DNA from: Burkholderiales bacterium Ga0077543
Lineage (GTDB): Bacteria; Pseudomonadota; Gammaproteobacteria; Burkholderiales; Burkholderiaceae_C
Length of the DNA stretch: 64,000 nt
Assembly (NCBI GenBank): GCA_001464055.1
Contig: LNET01000027.1
Location: 1 to 64,000 of the forward strand
Reading direction: 5' to 3'
Shown here: piece after piece, positions 9,126-17,316 of the stretch
Position numbering within the stretch: the stretch's first letter is position 1
Layout of the letters: each line of letters starts with the position of its first letter
The notes under the pieces: model-generated
Told to the model about the DNA's origin: nothing
What the model saw: only the letters and a program-made list of their open reading frames with translations
The model's database searches: none
Position numbers and translations under genes: made by a program

Positions 9126-9298
9126 GATGAACGGGCGGGCGGGACACGAATCCCGCGCTCACCCGCCTTTTCGGCAGCCCGACGGGTTCGCTTGAGGCCC
9201 ACGCGGTTTGCGTCGCGCTGCATCGGCAGGTTCAGGGCAGGGCCACGGGGGTTCGCCGCCGTCGCCGCAAGCCCGGGCGCCGCTGCGGCCTGGACTGG

Positions 9299-9334
9299 GG
9301 CAGCCTGCGGCCCCGGACGGTGCCGCAGGCTGCC
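9299..9334 (-). terminator. Hairpin after the amidase gene
   Basis: An inverted repeat with perfect 13-base arms (9299-9311 and 9322-9334) and a 10-base loop begins directly beyond the stop of the amidase gene, which is read on the minus strand. No T-run follows in that direction, so it may be a GC-rich terminator or an RNA-stabilising hairpin. Confidence 0.55.
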
Positions 9335-9337
9335 GTC

Positions 9338-10267
9338 TCAGGGCTTAGGCGCCGTTGCCGAGGGCAGGGGCGTCACCAGCACGTGCAGCAAGGCGGCGGT
9401 CTCGGCGTCGGGCTGGCCGCTGTAGTCGGTGGGGCGGTAGCGCATCTGGAACGAGGCCGTGACGTTCTTCAGCTCTTCGTCGAACACGCCGCTGGCCTTC
9501 AGTTCATACCCGTGTTTCGTGAAATTCTGCTGCCACCACGTGGCGTCGGGCGGCGCGGCCTCGAACACGGCGCGCTGCGCGGCCACCCGCGCGGCGTCGG
9601 GCCAGGGCGGGGTGATGCCGAGCTCGGAGAACAGCTTCCACGGGAAGGTGGGGCCGGGGTCCTGCTTGGTCTGTGGCTGGATCTCGGCATGGCCCAGGAT
9701 GCGCTCGGGCTTGATCTGGTAGCGGCGCACGATGTCCTGCACCAAGGGCACGAGCGCGTCGATCTGCCCCTGCGGGAACGGCAGGTACTCGCGCCTGCCG
9801 TCGGGCAGGATGCGCGCACCCGGGTGCACGATCTCGATGCCGATGCTGCTGGCATTCAGCATGCGGTTGCCCTGCCAGCTGCTGCGTCCGGCATGCCAGG
9901 CGCGCTGGAACTCGTCGACCAGCCGCATGATGCGCGGCGAGGCCTCGTCGGTGATGAGGTAGTGCGAGGACACCTGCTGCTCGGTCAGCACGCGGATCGA
10001 ATTCGGCAGGTCGAGCACGGTGTAGTGGATGATGAGGAACATCACCCGGCTGTCCTGGCCGCGGGCGGTGCGGCTGATGTCGATGGGGATGCCGCCCGGG
10101 GTGGTGAAAGGCACGTTGACGGGCACGGGCGGCGCCACCGCCGGGGCGGCTGGCGTCACCGGCGCAGGAACGGGCGTCGCAGCGCAGCCGGCCAGCACCG
10201 CCGCAACGGCGATGGGCAGCAGCCGCATCAGTGCGCCGTGCCGGCCGGGAAAGAGTTTGGAAATCAT
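9338..10267 (-). CDS. amiD: AmiD-like N-acetylmuramoyl-L-alanine amidase lipoprotein
   Basis: A 309-residue probable lipoprotein with lipobox LAGC (Cys28) and a proline-rich linker to about residue 60. An amidase-2 (PGRP-like) zinc domain follows, with IIHYT near 81, AWHAG, IGIEIVHPG and the late HAEIQPQTKQDPGP stretch that supplies a zinc His and catalytic Lys. A C-terminal segment resembles a peptidoglycan-binding helix bundle. It would cleave the sugar-peptide amide in anhydro-muropeptides at the outer membrane. The ATG overlaps the stop of the upstream kinase gene (ATGA), so the two are coupled and probably work in wall turnover. Confidence 0.85.
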   Translation of the reverse strand: MISKLFPGRHGALMRLLPIAVAAVLAGCAATPVPAPVTPAAPAVAPPVPVNVPFTTPGGIPIDISRTARGQDSRVMFLIIHYTVLDLPNSIRVLTEQQVSSHYLITDEASPRIMRLVDEFQRAWHAGRSSWQGNRMLNASSIGIEIVHPGARILPDGRREYLPFPQGQIDALVPLVQDIVRRYQIKPERILGHAEIQPQTKQDPGPTFPWKLFSELGITPPWPDAARVAAQRAVFEAAPPDATWWQQNFTKHGYELKASGVFDEELKNVTASFQMRYRPTDYSGQPDAETAALLHVLVTPLPSATAPKP

Positions 10268-11256
10268 GGGGATCCTTCGGTCACAGGCGGTACGGCGGCC
10301 AGCACCGCGGCCAGGCGATGGGCAGCTTGCTGCAGGCGATGGGCGTTCGTGCCTTCGGGCAGGGCGGCCCGCAGGCTGGCTTCGATGACCGGATGCAGGT
10401 CGAACACCCGGCCGGCCAGCGCCAGCGGCAACGCGCCGAAGCGCTGTTGCATGCAGTGCGCCAGCCGGGCGAGTTCCTGCCCGGCCTGCCGCAGCAGCGC
10501 CAACGCCCCTTTATCGCCTTCCTGGGCGGCGGCGGCCACGGCCAGCGCCAATGTACCGACTTCGCCGCGGCTGGCGCCGTACACCCTGGCCCGGGTGTGG
10601 GACCAGTCGCTGCCGCCCACCGCGGCAAACAGCTGCCGGCCCAGCGCCATGCGCTGGCCGGCGCCGGGTTCGGCGTCCTCGGCGCGCCAGACCCGGCACA
10701 GCGCCTGGCGCGCGATCCAGTGGCCGCCGCCGGCGTCGTCGATGACGGCGCCGCGGCCACCCGCGCGGTGCAGCTGGCCGTGGCCGTCGACGTGGGCGGC
10801 GATCGACCCGGTGCCGGCATAGACCACCGCGCCCGCGCCCGGGGCGAACGCGGCATGGCAGGCGAGTTCGATGTCGCTCATCAGCCGCACTGCCGCCGCT
10901 GGCAGGCCGAAGGGTGCGGCCAGCAGCTGATGCAGGGCGGCGGCGTCGGCCGTGGCAAAGCCGGTGAGACCGGCGACGATGCGCACGGGTTCGCCGGCAT
11001 GCCCTTCGAGCCGACACCGAAGCGCAACGTCGGCAACCAGCGCGGACACGGTCCGGGCCAGCGTGGCGCGGCCGGCGGCATCGGCCAGCAGCAGGCCGGA
11101 GACCCCGTCGACCTGGCCTTCGGCGCGCACCTGGCCAGCCTCGTCGGCCAGGGCCCAGCGGGTCTGCGTGCCGCCGCCGTCCAGGCCCAGGCCCCAGCCC
11201 GGAGGCGGCGCCGGCCTGTCGGCGGCAGGGTGCAATTCGGTGGTCACGGCGGACAT
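10264..11256 (-). CDS. BadF/BadG-type sugar kinase, probable N-acetylglucosamine kinase
   Basis: A 330-residue ASKHA-fold kinase with phosphate-binding loop GLGLDGGGTQTRWALAD near 22-38, adenosine-side motif AGTGSIAAHVD and GGRGAVIDDAGGGHWIARQA. This is the pattern of eukaryote-like GlcNAc kinases in the BadF/BadG/BcrA/BcrD family. I chose the ATG at 11256 because the ASKHA domain begins shortly after it. A longer upstream extension has no homology. The gene overlaps a peptidoglycan amidase gene by four bases and is divergent from a DacB-like gene, so phosphorylating amino sugar released from the wall is likely. Glucosamine kinase is an alternative. Confidence 0.78.
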   Translation of the reverse strand: MSAVTTELHPAADRPAPPPGWGLGLDGGGTQTRWALADEAGQVRAEGQVDGVSGLLLADAAGRATLARTVSALVADVALRCRLEGHAGEPVRIVAGLTGFATADAAALHQLLAAPFGLPAAAVRLMSDIELACHAAFAPGAGAVVYAGTGSIAAHVDGHGQLHRAGGRGAVIDDAGGGHWIARQALCRVWRAEDAEPGAGQRMALGRQLFAAVGGSDWSHTRARVYGASRGEVGTLALAVAAAAQEGDKGALALLRQAGQELARLAHCMQQRFGALPLALAGRVFDLHPVIEASLRAALPEGTNAHRLQQAAHRLAAVLAAVPPVTEGSP

Positions 11257-11289
11257 TGTGGCCGGGCCGTCGGGCCGACAATCCCGGGC

Positions 11290-12801
11290 ATGAGCCGACG
11301 CCTGCCAAGCACCCCCTTCGCCCTGCTGGCGGCCCTGTGGCTGGCCGGCTGCGCCACGCCCATGGCACCGCCGCCGCTGGCCGACGGCACCCTGCCCGCC
11401 CCGGTGGTGCAAGCCATGGCCCAGGCCGGGCTGGCCGCCGACAGTCTGGGCGCCGTGGCCCTGCCGCTGGACCATGCGGCCAAAGCCTGGCACTACCGCA
11501 GCGGCGTGCCGATGCAGCCGGGCTCGGCGATGAAGCTGGTGACCACGGTGGTGCTGCTGGACCGCCTGGGCGGCACCCACACCGGCCACACGCGGCTGCT
11601 GGCCGCCGGCCCGGTGGTGGGCGGCGTGCTGCAGGGCGACCTGGTGCTGCAGGGCGGCGCCGACCCCGACTTCGGCATCGCCCCCTGGTGGCTGCTGCTG
11701 CGCGAACTGCGCGACCAGGGCATCACCCGCATCAGCGGCGATCTCGTGCTCGACCGCCACCGCTACCGCCCGGCGCGGCTGGACATCGGCGTGCCGCCTT
11801 TCGACGAGCGACCCGAGAGCTGGTGGAACGTGATCCCCGACGCGCTGCCCATCGACCTGGGACTGCAGACCCTGGAACTGGTGGCCGACCACAGCACGCT
11901 GCGCGCGCGCGTCAAGCCGGCACTGGCCGGGCTGCGCGTGGACACCAGCCGCATGGCCTTGAACGACAAGCCTTGCACGAACTGGTCAGACGACTGGGTG
12001 ACGCCGCTGCGCCTGGACGAACCGGGCGCCGCACCCGCTGCAGCCCCTGGCGCGGTGCTGGTGCTGCAGGGCGCCTTCCCGCGCGGCTGCACACGCAACG
12101 AAAATCTGCAGGCCGTCGACCGCACGCGCCACGCCGGCCTGGTGTTCGCGCAGACATGGCGCGAACTGGGCGGCCAGTGGGACGGCCGCGTGCGCGAGGC
12201 CGATGCCGCTGCGCCCGAGACCCTGGTGGTGCTGGCCCAACACCGCTCGCGCCCCTGGGGCGAGATGCTGCGGACGATGGTGAAGACCTCGGACAACACG
12301 CTGGCGCGGCTGGCCTTCCTGGAGCTCGGCGTGCCGGCCATGGCCGCGCAGCCGCAGGCCACGACCCTGGACCTGGCACGCCAGGCGGTACAGGGCTGGT
12401 ACGCGCAGCAGGGCATCGAGGCACCGGGCCTGGTCGTGGACAACGGCTCGGGCCTGTCGCGCAGCGAACGCATCAGCGCCCAGACGCTGGCGCAGACCGT
12501 GGCCTGGGCCTGGCGCAGCCGCCACGCGCCCGACGTGCTGATGACGCTGCCCGTGGCCGGGGTGGACGGCACCATGCGCAACCGGCTGAAGGACAGCCCG
12601 GCCGCCGGCGTGGCACGGCTGAAGACCGGCACGCTGCGCAATGTGCGCGCGCTGGTGGGCGTGGCGGTGGACCCGCAAGGCCGGAGCTGGGCGCTGGCAG
12701 CGATGATCAACAGCGACGAGCACATCGCTGCCGGCCGCGCGGTGCTGGACCTGCTGGTCGACCGTGTCGCGCGCGGCGACCTGGCGCGGCCCGGCCGTTG
12801 A
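11290..12801 (+). CDS. dacB: D-Ala-D-Ala carboxypeptidase/endopeptidase (PBP4 type)
   Basis: A 503-residue low-molecular-weight penicillin-binding protein of the S13 family. A lipoprotein-like leader ends WLAGC (Cys21). The catalytic motifs are SAMK (Ser79, Lys82), SDN (334-336) and KTGT (445-448). The long insert between SxxK and SxN, with GGADPDF and SGDLVLDRHR, is typical of PBP4. It trims or cuts peptide cross-links in the periplasm. The gene is divergent from the kinase-amidase pair with 33 bases between starts, so the promoters must overlap and joint control of wall turnover is plausible. Confidence 0.9.
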   Translation: MSRRLPSTPFALLAALWLAGCATPMAPPPLADGTLPAPVVQAMAQAGLAADSLGAVALPLDHAAKAWHYRSGVPMQPGSAMKLVTTVVLLDRLGGTHTGHTRLLAAGPVVGGVLQGDLVLQGGADPDFGIAPWWLLLRELRDQGITRISGDLVLDRHRYRPARLDIGVPPFDERPESWWNVIPDALPIDLGLQTLELVADHSTLRARVKPALAGLRVDTSRMALNDKPCTNWSDDWVTPLRLDEPGAAPAAAPGAVLVLQGAFPRGCTRNENLQAVDRTRHAGLVFAQTWRELGGQWDGRVREADAAAPETLVVLAQHRSRPWGEMLRTMVKTSDNTLARLAFLELGVPAMAAQPQATTLDLARQAVQGWYAQQGIEAPGLVVDNGSGLSRSERISAQTLAQTVAWAWRSRHAPDVLMTLPVAGVDGTMRNRLKDSPAAGVARLKTGTLRNVRALVGVAVDPQGRSWALAAMINSDEHIAAGRAVLDLLVDRVARGDLARPGR

Positions 12802-12804
12802 TGC

Positions 12805-12822
12805 GCGGCCCGGGCGGGCCGC
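12805..12822 (+). terminator. GC hairpin after dacB
   Basis: Seven-base perfect arms (12805-12811 and 12816-12822) around GGGC start four bases after the dacB stop. No T-run follows. A probable terminator or 3' stabiliser between dacB and the convergent gshA. Confidence 0.45.
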
Positions 12823-12869
12823 ATCCTCCAGCCGCAGCCGGCTCAGGCCGGCACGGCCATCGACCCGAC

Positions 12870-14411
12870 TCAGGCCGTCAACCGCTCCGGCGACAGGTAG
12901 GCCAGCCGGTAGGTCTCGAAGTCCACCGTCCCGGCGGCTTCGAGCGCCAGGCGCTCGGCCACCGACTCACGCGTCATGGCTTCGAAGGCGGCCTGCTGCT
13001 CGGCCGGCCAGGGCAAGGCCAGAAGATGCTGGTGGGTCTGCTCGGACTGCGCGCGCAGGAAGGCGGTGTAGCTGCCGCCGAAGTCGCCGGCCATGGTGGC
13101 CAGCGCGCGCGCCGAGGGCAGGCTGTCGGGCGTGGCGATGCCGGCGCGCGCCGCGGCCAGGGCTTCGCCGTAGGCCGTGGTCGCATGGGCCTCGTCCAGG
13201 GCCAGGGCGATCGGGTCGCAATCGGCCAGCAACTCGGCCGCCCAGTCCATCAGCAGCACGGGGCGCCCATGGCGTTCCAGAGCCAGCCCGGGCTCGCGGC
13301 CATGGCTGGCGGCGCGGTGCTGGTTGCGGCCGAGTTCGGCAATCTCGGCCGGTGTGTCGCGCGGGCTGTCGGCCAGCAGGCAGTGCAGCAGGAAGATGTC
13401 GAGGAAGCGGATGGTCTGGGCCTGGATGCCTACCGGCACGAACGGGTCCAGGTCCATGCAGCGCACTTCGACATATTCCACGCCGCGCTCGCGCAGCGCG
13501 TGCAGGGGGCGTTCGCCGCTGCGGATGACGCGCTTGGGGCGGATGGTGCCGTAGAACTCGTTCTCGATCTGCAGCAGCGTGGTGCCGAGCTGGTTGTATT
13601 CGCCGCCCAGGTTGCGCACGCCGATCTTTTCGTAGGGCGGGTAAGGCTGGGTCAGCGCAGCGTGCAGGCTGGCGGCGTAGCTGTCCAGGCTGTTGTAGCT
13701 GACGGCCAGCGCCGCCTGGGCGTCGCTCTGGTAGCCCAGCCGGCCCATGCGCAGGCTGGTGGCGTAGGGCATGCCCAGGGCACCGGCTTCGGCCCCTTCG
13801 CGATCGGCCAGCTGCTGCAGCGGATGGTCGCGCCCGGCCACGAAGCTGGGACAAACCGCCGGGCTGGCCCCGAACAGCACCAGCAGCAAGAAGGCGTGGC
13901 GGCGGAAGTTGCGGATCAGCGCGAAGTGTTCTTCGTTCGTCAGCCCGGGCAGCGACCAGTTGTAATGGATGCCGCTGATGGTCTGCATGCGCCGGCCGTA
14001 GCGGTGGCCCAGGCCCATGCGGTAGACGCTCTTGGCCCGCGCGACGTTGCTGCTGCCATAACGGCCCAGCGGGATGGTCTCGTCGGTGGGCAGGCCGCAG
14101 GGCATGCTGCCGACCCACAGGCGTTCATCACCCACGCCGGCCAGGCTGCGCACCACGAACTGGTGAATGCGGGTCAGTTCCTCCAGGCAGCCCTCGACAT
14201 CGGCGTGCACACCGGTGATCAGTTCGAGCTGACTTTCGCTGAAGTCGGTGGTGATGCGCGGGTGGGTCAGTGCTGCACCCAGGGCCGCCGGGTGCGGCGT
14301 CAAGGCCAGCTGACCGTTGGGAAGTGAGCGCAGGCTTTCTTTTTCGATGCCGCGGCGCATGGCGCGCAGGCGCTCGGCCGGCAGGGCCTGCAGTCGTCGT
14401 TGAAGCGTCAT
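12870..14411 (-). CDS. gshA: Glutamate-cysteine ligase
   Basis: A 513-residue enzyme of the proteobacterial GshA class (E. coli enzyme is 518), joining glutamate and cysteine with ATP in the first step of glutathione synthesis. Landmarks are GIEKESLR near residue 21, TTDFSESQLELIT near 54, MQTISGIHYNWSLP near 145, YKT-region equivalent PPYEKIGVRNLGGEYNQL and EYVEVRCMDLDPF. The gene stands alone: gshB is not in the window. It is convergent with dacB and divergent from an oxidoreductase gene. Glutathione would also feed the glutathione transferase homologue at 50.4-51.1 kb. Confidence 0.95.
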   Translation of the reverse strand: MTLQRRLQALPAERLRAMRRGIEKESLRSLPNGQLALTPHPAALGAALTHPRITTDFSESQLELITGVHADVEGCLEELTRIHQFVVRSLAGVGDERLWVGSMPCGLPTDETIPLGRYGSSNVARAKSVYRMGLGHRYGRRMQTISGIHYNWSLPGLTNEEHFALIRNFRRHAFLLLVLFGASPAVCPSFVAGRDHPLQQLADREGAEAGALGMPYATSLRMGRLGYQSDAQAALAVSYNSLDSYAASLHAALTQPYPPYEKIGVRNLGGEYNQLGTTLLQIENEFYGTIRPKRVIRSGERPLHALRERGVEYVEVRCMDLDPFVPVGIQAQTIRFLDIFLLHCLLADSPRDTPAEIAELGRNQHRAASHGREPGLALERHGRPVLLMDWAAELLADCDPIALALDEAHATTAYGEALAAARAGIATPDSLPSARALATMAGDFGGSYTAFLRAQSEQTHQHLLALPWPAEQQAAFEAMTRESVAERLALEAAGTVDFETYRLAYLSPERLTA

Positions 14412-14563
14412 ACGAGGGTGGGCGACAGGTGAGCGGGCCGCAAGGTTAAGCGCAAGCCGGTTTTTCCGCTGGCGAGGCCACGCTTGACCCGGAACTGAAG
14501 CGCGCCGCCACCTGGACGGCCCTGCCTAGCAGCGGGCCAGGCGCGGCAACCAGAATCAGCAGG

Positions 14564-16885
14564 ATGAATCCCCGTCGACGTTTCATCCTGGGCACCCTGG
14601 CCGCTGGCGGCGCGCTGGCCGTGGGCTGGACACTGCTGCCGCCGCGCCAGCGCCTGACCACCGCCGAGCCACTGGCCACCGCCGCTGGCGAACACGCGCT
14701 GGGCGGCTGGCTGAAGATCGGCAACGACGACCGCATCTGGGTGGTGATGCCCAAGTCGGAGATGGGTCAGGGCGTGCACACCGGCCTGGCCATGGTGCTG
14801 GCCGACGAACTGGACGCCGACTGGGCGCGGGTGGAGGTCACCGAAGCGCCGATCGACCGCATCTTCAACAACCAGGCCACGGTGCTGGAGAACCTGCCCT
14901 TCCATCCCGAAGACGACAGCGCGATCAAGCGCGGCGCGCAGTGGCTGACGGCCAAGACCATGCGCGAGATCGGCGAGATGGTCACCGGCGGCAGCAGCAG
15001 CATCAAGGACCTGTGGGAACCGATGCGCCAGGCCGGCGCCAGTGCCCGCGCCATGCTGCTGGCCGCCGCGGCCCAGGCCTGGGGCGTGCCCGTGACCGAG
15101 CTGCAGGCCGCCCGCGGCAGCGTCAGCCACCCGGCCAGTGGCCGCAGCGCCCGTTATGGCGAGCTGGCCGCCGCCGCCGCCCGGCTGCCCCTGGACAGCA
15201 GCACACCGCTGAAGACGCCAGCGCAGTTCACCCTGATCGGCCAGCCGCTGGCGCGGCTGGAAACCCAGGCCAAGAGCGACGGCAGCGCGGTCTTCGGCCT
15301 CGACGTCCGCTTGCCCGGCATGCTGTACGCCAGCGTGGTGATGTGCCCCACCCTGGGTGGCCGGGTGGCCGGCTTCGACGCCGCCGCCGTGCAGGGCCTG
15401 CCGGGCGTGAAGCAGGTGGTGGCGGTCGACGGCCACCAGGGCGGCACCGCTGGCGTGGCGGTGGTGGCCGACAGTCCCTGGCGCGCCCTGAAGGCGGTGC
15501 GGGCGCTGCCCGTGCAATGGCAGGACGACCCGGCCAGCACCCCCGCCGCCGGCTACGACAGCCAGGAAGGGCTGGAAGCGCTGGCGCGACAGCTGGACGG
15601 CGACACCGGCACCGCCTTGTTCAGCCGCGGCGACGCGGCTGCAGCCATGAAAAGCGCAGCCAAGACCGTGCAGGCCGAGTACCGCGCGCCCTACCTGGCC
15701 CACGCCACGCTCGAGCCGCAGAACTGCACCGTGCAACTGCAGGCCGACGGCCGCGCCACGGTGTGGGCGCCGACGCAGATTCCCGGCATCGCCCGCGACG
15801 CCGTGGCCCGCGTGCTGGACATCGCGCCCGAGCGCGTGACGCTGCACGTCACCCTGCTCGGCGGCGGTTTCGGGCGCCGGCTGGAGGCCGACTTCATCGC
15901 CCAGGCCGCGGCCATCACGCGTGCCGCCAGCGCCGCCAACCCGGCGCTGGCGGGCCTGCCGCTGCATGTGTTCTGGAGCCGCGAGGAAGACACCCGCCAC
16001 GACTTTTTCCGCCCCGCCGCCGTGGCGCGGCTGCAGGCCGGGCTGGACGCGCAAGGCCGGCTGCTGGCCTGGCAGCAGGTGTCGGCCGGCCCCACCATCC
16101 TGCCCAAGCTGATGCAGCGCCACTTCGGCCTGCCCGCAGGGCTGGTGGCGCTGTCGCCCGACAAGACCGCGCTCGAAGGCGCCTTCGACCAGCCCTACGA
16201 ATGGCCGGCCGCGCGCATTGCGCACGCCGCCGCCGCCAGCCCCATCCCGGTGGGCTTCTGGCGCGCCGTGGGCCATTCGCACCAGGCCTTCTTCAAGGAA
16301 GCCTTCCTCGACGAAGCCGCCCACGCCGCCGGGCAGGACCCGCTGGCCTTCCGTGCCGCGCTGCTGCAGCAGCACCCGCGCCACCTGGCCGTGCTGCAGG
16401 CCGCCGCGAAGCTGGCCGGCTGGGGCACGCCATTGCCCGCTGCGGCCGACGGCGCACCGCAGGCCCGCGGCATCGCGCTGCACCACAGCTTCGGCAGCGT
16501 GGTGGCGCAGGTGGCGCAGGTGTCGGTGGGGCCGGACAACACCCTGCGCGTGCACCACGTGGACTGCGCCATCGACTGCGGCACGCCGGTGAACCCGAAC
16601 CTGATCCGCCAGCAGATGGAAGGCGGCGTGCAGTTCGGCCTGTCGGCCGCGCTGCATGGCGGCGTGGACATCGTGCGCGGGCAGGTGCAGCAGAGCAACT
16701 TCCACGACATGCCGCAACTGCGCATGGCCCAGGCACCCAGCGTCGCCACCGTCATCCTGCCGAGCACGGCCCACCCCGAAGGCGTGGGCGAGCCGGTGAT
16801 GACCTGCATTGCCCCGGCGGTGGCCAATGCGGTGTTCGTGCTGACGGGGCAGCGGCTGCGTTCGCTGCCGCTGCGCCTGGCTTGA
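14564..16885 (+). CDS. Tat-exported molybdopterin oxidoreductase large subunit (IorB type)
   Basis: A 773-residue molybdenum-cofactor subunit of the xanthine oxidase superfamily, closest in layout to the beta subunit of isoquinoline 1-oxidoreductase and related aldehyde oxidases. A twin-arginine leader (PRRRFILGTLAAGG) predicts folded export. Motifs include MGQGVHTGLAMVLADEL, LGGGFGRRLEADF, GFWRAVGHSHQ and PEGVGEPV, whose Glu is the likely catalytic base. The usual small 2Fe-2S subunit (IorA) is absent on both sides, so electrons must leave through a partner encoded elsewhere. AGG sits directly before the ATG. The substrate is unknown. Confidence 0.85.
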   Translation: MNPRRRFILGTLAAGGALAVGWTLLPPRQRLTTAEPLATAAGEHALGGWLKIGNDDRIWVVMPKSEMGQGVHTGLAMVLADELDADWARVEVTEAPIDRIFNNQATVLENLPFHPEDDSAIKRGAQWLTAKTMREIGEMVTGGSSSIKDLWEPMRQAGASARAMLLAAAAQAWGVPVTELQAARGSVSHPASGRSARYGELAAAAARLPLDSSTPLKTPAQFTLIGQPLARLETQAKSDGSAVFGLDVRLPGMLYASVVMCPTLGGRVAGFDAAAVQGLPGVKQVVAVDGHQGGTAGVAVVADSPWRALKAVRALPVQWQDDPASTPAAGYDSQEGLEALARQLDGDTGTALFSRGDAAAAMKSAAKTVQAEYRAPYLAHATLEPQNCTVQLQADGRATVWAPTQIPGIARDAVARVLDIAPERVTLHVTLLGGGFGRRLEADFIAQAAAITRAASAANPALAGLPLHVFWSREEDTRHDFFRPAAVARLQAGLDAQGRLLAWQQVSAGPTILPKLMQRHFGLPAGLVALSPDKTALEGAFDQPYEWPAARIAHAAAASPIPVGFWRAVGHSHQAFFKEAFLDEAAHAAGQDPLAFRAALLQQHPRHLAVLQAAAKLAGWGTPLPAAADGAPQARGIALHHSFGSVVAQVAQVSVGPDNTLRVHHVDCAIDCGTPVNPNLIRQQMEGGVQFGLSAALHGGVDIVRGQVQQSNFHDMPQLRMAQAPSVATVILPSTAHPEGVGEPVMTCIAPAVANAVFVLTGQRLRSLPLRLA

Positions 16886-16894
16886 AGCCGGCCG

Positions 16895-17254
16895 TCAGGC
16901 CACCTTCACCGCCGTGCCGCTGACGGCCACCATCATCATCCCGTTGGCTTCGCCCATCACTTCGTAGTCGAAGTCGATGCCGACCACGCCGTTGGCGCCG
17001 AGTTCGCGGGCGGCGGCCTTGAGGTCGTCGAGAGCGGCTTCGCGCGCACCGGCCAGCGCACGTTCGTAGCCACCGGCACGGCCGCCCACCACGTCGCGCA
17101 CGGAAGAGAACATGTCGCGGAAGATGTTGGCACCGATGATGGCTTCGCCATTGACCAGACCCAGGAAGCGTTCGATGCGCACCCCGCCCACATCGGGCCC
17201 GGGCACGATCGTGGCCAGGAAAAACTCGTCGTCGGATTTCGAGAACCAGCCCAT
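16895..17254 (-). CDS. YbjQ/UPF0145 family protein
   Basis: A 119-residue cytoplasmic protein of the YbjQ family, near the usual 105-120 length. The conserved core reads [14 protein letters not shown], a charged helix with [29 protein letters not shown], and a final beta strand [11 protein letters not shown]. Family structures form ring-like oligomers and no biochemical role is established. It is convergent with the oxidoreductase gene (nine bases between stops), so the two share a terminator region and are not co-transcribed. Confidence 0.88.
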   Translation of the reverse strand: MGWFSKSDDEFFLATIVPGPDVGGVRIERFLGLVNGEAIIGANIFRDMFSSVRDVVGGRAGGYERALAGAREAALDDLKAAARELGANGVVGIDFDYEVMGEANGMMMVAVSGTAVKVA

Positions 17255-17316
17255 GTCGGTCTGCCTTCGGCGGTTGAACAGGCCCTGACGATAGCCGCGC
17301 GCCTAGACTCGGGCGC

